A stretch of 64,000 nucleotides of DNA from LMUY01 sp965198565 (GTDB lineage Bacteria; Pseudomonadota; Alphaproteobacteria; Acetobacterales; Acetobacteraceae), in the NCBI GenBank assembly GCA_965198565.1, contig OZ240665.1, positions 1,178,001 through 1,242,000 of the forward strand, in the 5' to 3' direction. Under the pieces are notes generated by a model that was given only the letters and a program-made list of their open reading frames with translations, had not been told where the DNA came from and did not search any database. Shown here in pieces: positions 26,407 through 34,100 of this stretch. The position numbers and the translations under genes are program-made. Positions within the stretch are counted from its first letter, which is position 1. The number at the start of each line of letters is the position of its first letter.

Positions 26407-26901
26407 GTAGGCCGGGAAGCCAGCCCCACAGCGGCCGTGATCGACAGCCAGAGCGTCAAAACCACCGAAAGCGGCGGTGTCAGGGGCTATGACGCCGGGA
26501 AAAAGATCAAAGGTCGCAAGCGACACGCCATGGTGGACACCGACGGACGAGCGATCAAGCTGCAAGTCCATTCGGCCGCTATCCAGGATCGCGATGGGGC
26601 TGGCCCCCTCCTGCGGGCATCGCGCCCGCGTTGGCCGTTCGTGGCCTTGGGCTATGCCGATGGCGGTTACGCCGGGCCGCGAGTGGCAAACGCAAGCTCG
26701 ATCCGTATCGAGGTGGTGCGCAAATCGGACAATCAAGTCGGCTTCGCCGTCATCGCTCGCCGCTGGGTCGTCGAGCGCTTCTTCGCATGGATCAACCGAA
26801 ACAGACGACTGGCTAAAGACTTCGAGGCTTCCATCCAATCCGTAGAAGCCTTCCTCTACGCCGCCTCAAGCGTGATCATGCTGCGCCGACTGGCTCGTTG
26901 A
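26407..26901 (+). pseudogene. IS5-family transposase, C-terminal two thirds
   Basis: From about 26410 the frame reads ASPTAAVIDSQSVKTTESGG, YDAGKKIKGRKRHAMVDTD, YADGGYAG, RRWVVERFFAWINRNRRLAKD: the catalytic domain of IS5-type (IS5/IS427-like) transposases down to the natural end MLRRLAR. The N-terminal DNA-binding part is missing; the reading frame instead opens antisense to the adjacent IS66-like fragment. Confidence 0.8.
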
Positions 26902-26946
26902 AAGAGCGATCCCAGATGGACTCTGAGGGTAGGTGATACCAGCGCC

Positions 26947-28010
26947 TTAAGTTTTGACCTGTGCCCAATCGCGTCTGCCGATTGAGTGGATTACGTCTGG
27001 GGTGGCGATGAGCTTGTTTCAGGCGTTGCAGCAGGCGTCCAGAACGGCGCTGTAGGTGTCCCAGACCTGATGGGCGAATGCGTTGGCGCGGAGATACTCC
27101 CAGATGAGTTCGACCGGGTTCAGTTCGGGCGCGTAGGGCGGCAGGATCAGCAGTGCGATATTGGCTGGCACGATCAACTTTGGCGAGCGGTGCCAGCCGG
27201 CACCGTCGATCACCAGCAAGGCGATGGCGCCAGCGCTCACGCACACACTGACTTCGGCGAGATACTTGTTCATAACGTCAACGTTGACGGTTGGCATGAC
27301 CAAGGCAGCGCCGGTGCCGCGCGCCGGGCAAATGGCGCCAAACACATAGGCCCAATTAAAGCGACGGTCGCGCAACGCGCGCGGGCGGCTGCCCCGCTTG
27401 GCCCAGATGCGGGTTAGCGTTCCCTGTTGGCCAACCCTTGCCTCGTCGCCGAACCAGACTTCGACCGGCTTGCCAACGGCGCGTTTGCCTAACGCCGCTG
27501 CCGCGAGCGCGGCAAAGTTTTTTTAAAAGCCTCCTGTGCCGCCAAATCGGTTTGCGGGTGCAAAGGCCGCACCGACAGGCGACGGTAGCCGAGTTCGCCA
27601 AGCAGCTTGCCCACGCTGCGTTCGTGCAAATAGACGGCAAAGTTCGCGGCAATCCGGTCGCGCAGATCGACCCGCCGGAAGCGCACAACGCCATCCGTTG
27701 CCAGGTCCGCGCCCTGCTCCACCCAGCCCGCCACTTCGGCACGTTCAGCCGCGGTCAGGCTGGCGGGCCGGCCGCTGCGTGGACGATCGCCAAGCCCAGC
27801 GAGCCCCGCCTCGTTGTAGCGATGCACCCAGTCACGCAGCGTCTGGCGATCCATGCCGCAGGCCCGCGCCGCGTCCTCGCGGCTGTAGCCATCCAACACC
27901 ATCGCGATGGCAAGAATACGTCGCGCCTGCTTGGTGTCCACCGCGCGCTTGGCCGCCGCGCGCAAGTCTGACAGGCTGAGGTCTGTCCGGGTAACCGCAA
28001 TAGCAACCAC
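26947..28010 (-). mobile_element. IS630-family transposase in two frames, with slippery A7 and a C-terminal nonsense codon
   Basis: The first frame (from a GTG near 28010, preceded by GGAG) encodes the helix-turn-helix half: LSDLRAAAKRAVDTKQARR, ARACGMDRQTLRDWVHRYN, then ends at 27489. A run of seven A on the coding strand (27518-27524) precedes the break; moving to the -1 frame, by ribosomal shift or by one extra A in the transcript, gives FKKNFAALAAAALGKRAV, then WFGDEARVGQQGTLTRIWAK and DGAGWHRSPKL...LLILPPYAPELNPVELIWEYLR, the DDE domain. An in-frame TGA at 27019 replaces a Trp found in relatives, removing the last 24 residues before a TAA at 26947. Confidence 0.75.
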
Positions 28011-28080
28011 ACCACACTCCGCGAATCGATGCAGATCATATCGACTCACATCCACGCGCACGTGGGAATCCCCCTACGAG

Positions 28081-28970
28081 TCAGGACTTTCGACCGCTGG
28101 TATGAGTTGCTCGGCCAAGCTGACGGCTCACTGTCGACTTGTCCCTACCGGCGATTTCGCCGATGTCGGCCATGGAGAAGCCAAGGCTCGGATCGTCCCG
28201 CATCGCGCGAAACAAATTGCTCGGTTCGTCAAACAGCAGCGCGCGGCGCTCACTTTGAACACGGGCCGCATTTAACGTTGCAAATTGGCGCAAGGTGTCG
28301 AGCAGTCCCCGCCTGTCCTCCTCCCGAACGGTAGTAGCCTTCTTGTAAGTGCGTACCAGAGACTCAATCTCCGCCCCCGTCGACCCCTCGGTGAACCACG
28401 CAATCAACTTGAAATGACTGTCCGGAGCCTTCACCGGCGGCATGAAATGCGCGGCGATCGCCTTTCGCATCTCGAAATCCGGTTTGGGGATCTCGAGCTG
28501 AACCTCGAACCGCCGCCAGACGGCCGAGTCGAGCAGCTTGGGATGGTTAGTGATTCCGATCGTGAACCCAATGTCCCGGCGGGTGTCGAGGTTCTGCAGA
28601 AGCGCATTTACAACCCGCTTTATCTCTCCCACTTCCTGCGGATCGTCGCGGATTTTGGCGATTGCGTCGAACTCGTCCAGCAGAAGAATGCAACGATGGC
28701 GGTTCACGAACGTGAACAGATTGCCGATATTGCGCGCTGTGGTCCCCAGGAAGGACGACACTAGGCCGTCCAGTTTCACAAGCACGACTGGCAAATCGAG
28801 TTGCTGGGCTATCCATAACGCCAACCGCGTTTTGCCGGTCCCTGGCGCCCCGTAGATGAGGCAGGTCTTTGATGGTCGTATATCGATCTCGGACAGGGCG
28901 TCGAAATTTGCCCATTCCTCAATGATCGTCCCGATGGCTTGGCTGACTGTCGCGTTGAACAGCGGCGCAA
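28081..28970 (-). pseudogene. AAA+ ATPase, N-terminally truncated
   Basis: About 295 residues of a FtsH/CDC48-type AAA+ ATPase: Walker A YGAPGTGKTRLALW, pore-loop region LDGLVSSFLGTTARNIG, Walker B CILLLDEFDAIAK, sensor 1 GITNHPKLLD and arginine finger VWRRFEV. A helix-turn-helix-like tail (MADIGEIAGRDKSTVSRQL) follows. The ATPase core resembles the short AAA proteins encoded next to subtilisin-like (S8) proteases. Similarity stops near residue NATVSQAIGTI; upstream is an IS4-like remnant, so the substrate-recognition N-terminus is lost and no protease gene is nearby. Confidence 0.7.
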
Positions 28971-28974
28971 CCGG

Positions 28975-29332
28975 TCGCGTCTGGTTGGCTCGCCGATACG
29001 GGTGGTCGTAAGCTCCATGCCGAAGCGGAGGTCCTTGGTGTCGCGGAATGCTGGCTCGATGGTCTAGCGCTTGGCGTAGTGGTTGACCAGCACGGCCGCC
29101 GTCGCCTGCGCGTCGCTCGCGGCCAGACACCATGGCTCCTTCATTCCCTTGGCGTGCACGCACACCACCGCGCCGACCTGTCGCCCCTGTGACGTCACCC
29201 GCGCGTCGCGCAGCTTGCGCGCCCGGCCGCCCTTGCCCACCCACTGCGGACGCAGGCTTGCTCTGGCCCTCGGCGTCGGTCACGCGGATGTTGCCGCGGA
29301 GGCGGATGACGTGGCCGAAGCCGAGCGTCGGC
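28975..29332 (-). pseudogene. IS4-like transposase fragment with frameshift and nonsense codon
   Basis: Reading across frames on the minus strand gives TLGFGHVIRLRGNIRVTDAE, then after a shift near 29245 QWVGKGGRARKLRDARVTSQ, VGAVVCVHAKGMKEPWCLAA, VLVNHYAKR, a TAG where relatives have Trp, and TIEPAFRDTKDLRFGMELTT. This is the core of an IS4-type transposase. It is broken at both ends: fused to the AAA+ fragment near 28972 and interrupted by the IS66 end at 29333. Confidence 0.7.
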
Positions 29333-29390
29333 GTAAGCGGTGCGGCGGCGACATCTGGCTGGTGACGGGCGGCTATGATCCGTTGGTTGC

Positions 29391-29873
29391 ATGGACACGA
29401 TGGTGCCGGACGTGGGTGACACGGTTGAGAGCGCTCATACGATTGGTCGTACGAGCACTCGTTCTGCCCGTGTTGAGGTTCTCCCCCATGCTGAGCGCCG
29501 GCGATCCTGGACGGCAGAACAGAAGCTTGCGATTGTCGGCGAGAGCCTTGGCGCGGACCTGACGCCGACGGAGGTTGCTCGCAAACACCGGATCAGCATG
29601 GGCCAGATCTACACCTGGCGTCAGCAGTTCCTGGGCTACGAGGGTTCGTCGGTGAGTCGCACGGTCCCACGCTTCACGGCGGTCGAGTTGGCGCCGAGCT
29701 GCGCGCCGTCTCCCCTGCTGCCGCCGACACCGCCCCTGCGCCCTTCACCTGAGAAGCCGTCGCGCCCCGAGGGGTTGATCGAGATCATGTTGCCTGGCGG
29801 CGTGTCGCTGCGCGTTGATGCCCATGTCGATGGCCGGGCCCTACGCCGAGTTTTGGGGGCGTTGGCGGATTAG
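29391..29873 (+). CDS. tnpA: IS66 accessory protein TnpA
   Basis: A 160-residue protein with a helix-turn-helix of the IS3/IS66 OrfA type (RRSWTAEQKLAIVGESLGA, then TEVARKHRISMGQIYTWRQQ) and a C-terminal segment IEIMLPGGVSLRVDAHVDG. It is needed with TnpB and TnpC for IS66 transposition. Its stop abuts the tnpB ATG. Confidence 0.85.
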   Translation: MDTMVPDVGDTVESAHTIGRTSTRSARVEVLPHAERRRSWTAEQKLAIVGESLGADLTPTEVARKHRISMGQIYTWRQQFLGYEGSSVSRTVPRFTAVELAPSCAPSPLLPPTPPLRPSPEKPSRPEGLIEIMLPGGVSLRVDAHVDGRALRRVLGALAD

Positions 29874-30224
29874 ATGATCGCGCTCGCGTCCGGCCTGCGG
29901 GTCTACTTGGCCTGCGGTGTCACCGACATGCGCAAGGGTATGACCGGACTGGCGATGCTGGTGCAGCAGGGCCTGTCCGCCGATCCGTTCGATGGCGCCG
30001 TGTTCGCATTCCGGGGTCGGCACGCCGGGCTGATCAAGCTGATCTGGCATGACGGGATCGGCCTGTGCATGCTGACCAAGCGGCTGGAGCAGGGCCAGTT
30101 CGTCTGGCCGTCCGCCACGTCCGCCGGGCGGATCGCGCTGACCGCGCCCCAACTGGCCGCCGTGCTCGACGGTTGCGAGTGGCGGGCCCCGGTGCCGGTC
30201 CGCCGGCCTGAACTGGCGGGCTAA
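29874..30224 (+). CDS. tnpB: IS66 accessory protein TnpB
   Basis: A 116-residue protein with the highly conserved IS66 Orf2 blocks VYLACGVTDMRKGMTGLAML, DPFDGAVFAFRGRHAGLIK and LIWHDGIGLCMLTKRLEQG. It looks intact and begins directly after the tnpA stop. Confidence 0.92.
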   Translation: MIALASGLRVYLACGVTDMRKGMTGLAMLVQQGLSADPFDGAVFAFRGRHAGLIKLIWHDGIGLCMLTKRLEQGQFVWPSATSAGRIALTAPQLAAVLDGCEWRAPVPVRRPELAG

Positions 30225-30287
30225 AGCGCCGCCGATCCACACGGAAATACCTGGCCCCGGCGCGGCGGAACCGTCCATCATCATGCT

Positions 30288-30607
30288 GTGCAGATCGACC
30301 CCGATGCCCTGCCGGAGGACACCGCCACCCTGCATCTGATGCTGCGGACGGTGCTGTTGCAGCAGGGCGCGCTGGCTGCCAAGAACGACAAGATGCGGCT
30401 GCTGATCCAGCGCCTGACCCGCCACCAGTTCGGCCGGCGGTCCGAGCAGCTGACTCCCGACCAGCTGCAGCTCGCGCTGGAGGAGCTGGAGCAGACCATC
30501 GGCGCCAACCAGGCTGGCCAGGATAGCGTGGCCGCCGCCGCTGGCCTGCCACGCAAGCCCCGCGCCGAAGCCCCCAGCCGCAACCATGGCGCACTGCTGG
30601 CGCACCT
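30288..30607 (+). pseudogene. tnpC: IS66 transposase TnpC, N-terminal fragment
   Basis: The frame from a GTG at 30288 encodes the N-terminal coiled region of IS66 TnpC: TLHLMLRTVLLQQGALAAKN, RLTRHQFGRRSEQLTPDQLQ, and RNHGALLAHL. Relatives continue into a Zn-finger and the DDE domain; here the sequence enters the Tn3-type inverted repeat at 30608 and terminates at 30644. The catalytic part is missing. Confidence 0.85.
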
Positions 30608-30659
30608 GGCCCGTGCGTCTGAGCCGTACGGTGTACTGTCATAAGGCTATGCGAAAGTC

Positions 30660-30752
30660 CTATTCGGAATTAGGGTTGCGAAGAGGGCGGAGGGCGCCTT
30701 CCGCGATGGCCTGCGGCAGGTCGAAGGCGTAACGGCCGAGGAAGTTGGTGTG
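30660..30752 (-). pseudogene. Tn3-type transposase, extreme C-terminus
   Basis: Thirty residues on the minus strand (FKHTNFLGRYAFDLPQAIAE, then GALRPLRNPNSE and TAG at 30660-30662) resemble the C-terminal end of Tn3-family TnpA proteins. The stop lies 15 bases inside the 38-bp terminal repeat, which is where tnpA normally ends. The fragment is short, so the assignment leans on the context. Confidence 0.5.
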
Positions 30753-30756
30753 CTTG

Positions 30757-30960
30757 AAGAGGAGCGGCGAGACCCGGGCAGCACCGACGAAGGACGGCAG
30801 GCCGCCAAGCGTCGCGGCGTTTCGTTCGGGCGGCGGCAAAAACTACGCCCCGATCAGAAGACGCTCGCCCTGTCCCTGGTTCGCGAAGGACGATCCATCA
30901 GCGAGGTCGCCAGGACCTTCAACGTCCACCCCGCTACCATTCATCGCTGCCTAAACGAAC
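30757..30960 (+). pseudogene. Serine resolvase/invertase, C-terminal DNA-binding part
   Basis: The frame reads STDEGRQAAKRRGVSFGRRQ, KLRPDQKTLALSLVREGRSI, SEVARTFNVHPATIHRCL, which is the linker helix and helix-turn-helix of Tn3-type resolvases. The catalytic N-terminal domain is missing. The frame continues through the terminal repeat to 31172 without similarity. Confidence 0.8.
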
Positions 30961-31198
30961 CTCGTACCGCTCAGACGCACGGGCCAAGCTCCGATATGCC
31001 CGCCCGCCCGCCAAGCTTCTTCAGGGACGCGCTGCCCACCCTTCTGGAGCGCGCGATCAGGGATACCCAGTCCCCACCCCAAACGTCTCTGCGATGCCAC
31101 TCGGCAACATCGCTTCATGATCGTATCGCGGCGAGGCCGCAGCGCTTGGCAGCGTGGTGCCGGCCGGACTAGACCCCTCCTGACCAGAGGGAAACACT

Positions 31199-34100
31199 AT
31201 GGCCAGTTTATCCGCGCGACCCGCTTGGCTCGGTGCCTTGCTTGCCATTCTGCTGGCCTCACACGCCGCTCGCGCCGACGATTTCGATCTGCCCGGCCTC
31301 GATAGCGAGAGCGCGGAATTCGCGGCCAGCCTGTCGCACGCCTACCCGACCGGCGGCACCGCCGCTTCCAAACAACAGGCCGAAACGGCAGCGACAGCGT
31401 CCATCATGCGCAACGATTGGAACGCGGCCGCCGCGGCGTTGGAAAGCCGGGCAGGCCAAAGTCCTGCAGACGCGAGAGTATGGCTGCAACTGTCGCAGGC
31501 CGAGCTCAGACGCAGCCCACCCCAGCCGCCCAAGGCGCTGGACGCGGCATGGCAATCCTACCTGATCGCAGACGAGGACGACAACAGGGCAGCCGCCATG
31601 ATTGCCGCCGCGCAAGCCCTGCTTGCACAGGGCCGGCCAGCCCAAGCCGGTCAGGCCTTGAGCCAGGCGGTGGCGCTGGCGCCCGACAACGCGGGCTACA
31701 AGCGAATGCTGGCCGACGCCAACCAGGCAGCCGGCCTCCTGATCGCTCGGGTGCGCACCGAAGTGGACGCCGACCCGCCACGCGCTTGCATCATCTTCAA
31801 CGTCCCGCCGTCCCGCCGCAACGATTTCCACCCCGAGGATTGGGTGCGGCTCGACCCGCCGTTGCCCGACGCCGCGATCACCCACGAGGGCGACGCAATC
31901 TGCATTTCCGGCCTGCCGCTGGCCGCCACAACGCGCGCCATCCTGCGCCAAGGGCTGCCAGGCGAAAGCGGCCTGATCATGAAGACGGAGAGCACGGCCG
32001 CGCTGGCGATGGGCAATCGCTCCCCGCTGCTCTCGTTCGACAATCGCATGTTCCTGCTCCCCCGCGGCCAGGCGCCTCGCATCGTGCTGACCAGCACCAA
32101 CGTCGCCTCGGTCAAACTCGGCATCGTGCTGTTCACCGAGCGCACCATGCTGCCCTGGACGCAGCAGAACACCCTGGGCAAGCCGATCGACAGCTATCTG
32201 GCAAGCGAACTCGGCAAAGACCAGGCGCGCGTGGTCTGGAGCGGCCGCGTGACCCTGCCCGGTTTCACCCCAAACGCCCGGTTGCACACCGTGCTGCCCC
32301 TGCCCACCGATACGATGGGCACGCCGGGCCTCTATGCGGTCACGGTGCAACCCGATGACGGGCAAAGTCTGGATGCGGCAGAGGCGGTGCAGCCCGTGCT
32401 GCGCACCGATCTCGCTCCCACGGTTTGGCGCGGCAGCGACGGGCTGACGGTGCAGGTGCGCGGCTATTCCGACGCCAAGCCGCGGCCCGGCGTAGCGCTG
32501 CGGCTGATGGCGCAAAACAACGACATTCTGGCCGAGGCGAATACCGACGCCGACGGCATGGCGCACTTCGCCGCCCCGCTGCTGCAGGGCCCCGGCGTGA
32601 TGGCGCCGGCCGCAATCCAAGGCACCCTGCCGGGCACCCCGGACGATTTCGTCAGCCTGGATTTGGGCGCCGCCGCGTTCGACCTCTCGGATCGCGGCGT
32701 CACCGGCGCCCCGCAGCCGGGGCCGCTGGACGGCTTCGTATGGTCAGACCGCGGCATCTATCGGCCCGGCGAGACCGTGCAGGTGATGGCGCTGTTGCGG
32801 GACGCCGCCGGGCAGCCGGTCGACCGGGCGGCCCATATCCGCATCAAGCGGCCGAACGGCAGCGTGTTTTCCGACACCGTGGTGCAGCCCGGCGGCGGCG
32901 CTTCGCTGCACCTGGCCGTGGCGCTCAGCAACGGTGCGGCCGTCGGCGCTTGGACTGCGGAGCTGCTTGCCGATCCGAATGGCGCGCCGGTGGGCGAAAC
33001 CCAGTTCAAGGTGGACGCTTTCGTGCCTGACCGCATGGCGGTGCAGCTCGGCGCCCTGCCCGCCCAACTCGTCGCCGGCAGCACGACCCCCCTCGCGGTG
33101 GACGCCCGCTACCTGTACGGCGCCCCCGCCGCCAATCTGAGCGGCAGCGCCGAACTGCAGCTCGGCTTCGCGCCGCAACCGCCGGACGCGCTGGCCGGCT
33201 ACCAGGTGGGCCTGGCCGACGAGGTGTTCGCTCCGCAAGCGGCGACGCTGGTTTTGCCCGACACCGACGATGCCGGCCACACGACCTTGCCGCTCACGCT
33301 ACAAACCGCGCCCGACACCACGCACCCGGTGCAGGCGACGCTGACCGTGTCGGTCAACGATCCGTCCGGCCGCGCCACCCATGCCACCGCCACCCTGCCG
33401 GTGCGCCCCGCCGTGCCGCTGATCGGCATCAAGCCGGCGTTTGACGGCGCGGTGGACGCCGGGTCGGAGGCCGCATTCGACATCGCCGCCATCGACCCCG
33501 ACGGCCGCCGCATCGCCCTGCCCGCCCGCCTGCGCCTGGTGCGCGAACGGCCGGACTGGCGGCTGGTGGTCCGCGGCAACCTCGCCACCTATGAGACCGT
33601 GTGGCGGGACGAGCCGCTCGAGACGCACGACGTGACCATCCCGGCCAGCGGCGCGCTGCATTTCGCCCGCAAGCTCGACTTCGGGCGCTACCGGCTCGAG
33701 GTGATGCAGCCGAGCGGGCTGGCGGCAAGCTCGGTACGCTTCCGCTCCGGCTGGGCCAGCTCCGACAGCCCCGACGTGCCCGACCGCGCCGATGTGTCCG
33801 CCGACCGCCGGGCCTATGCGCCCGGTAGAAGCGCGCGCGTGCATGTCGCCGCTCCGTTCGCCGGCCCTGCCACGCTGCTGGTGATGACCGACCACGTGCT
33901 CGCAACCCGCAACGTCGACGTGCCCGCCGGAGGTGCGGATTTCGACGTGCCGGTAGACGCGGACTGGGGGCCGGGCGCCTATGTGGCGGTGCACGTGTTC
34001 CGTGGCGGCAGCGATACCAGCCGGCCCGACCGTGCCATCGGCCTGGTATGGCTCGGCATCGACCCGGCGTCCCGCAAGCTGGCGGTGACGTTCGACGCGC

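Larger units (their letters stand above)
29333..30607 (+). mobile_element. IS66-family element, left end to broken tnpC
   Basis: The sequence GTAAGCGG at 29333 matches the conserved IS66 terminus and coincides exactly with the point where IS4-like similarity stops. tnpA, tnpB and the first 107 codons of tnpC follow in the standard order. The right half is absent: at 30608 the sequence changes abruptly into a Tn3-type inverted repeat. Confidence 0.75.
30608..30985. mobile_element. Miniature Tn3-family element (TIME-like), 378 bp
   Basis: Inverted ends GGCCCGTGCGTCTGAGC (30608-30624; reverse complement at 30969-30985) match perfectly for 17 bases and 23 of 26 overall. The left end measured to the TAAG typical of Tn3 termini is exactly 38 bp (30608-30645). 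Inside are the 3' end of a transposase gene pointing at the left end and the 3' end of a serine resolvase gene pointing at the right end, as expected for an internal deletion of a full transposon. The flanking 5-mers (CACCT and AAGCT) are not duplicated, so the right flank has probably been rearranged. Confidence 0.75.

Noticed and set aside
26925..28080. Terminal inverted repeats of the IS630 copy (TAGGTGATACC versus TAGGGGGATTCCC)
   Set aside because: Similarity is partial with gaps and the element's ends cannot be fixed without another copy.
28081..29000. An intact anti-phage AAA+/protease system
   Set aside because: The ATPase lacks its N-terminus and no protease gene lies next to it; the neighbours are transposon fragments.
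31259..32620. A long minus-strand frame inside the alpha-2-macroglobulin gene
   Set aside because: Antisense shadow; the plus strand has signal peptide and family domains throughout.
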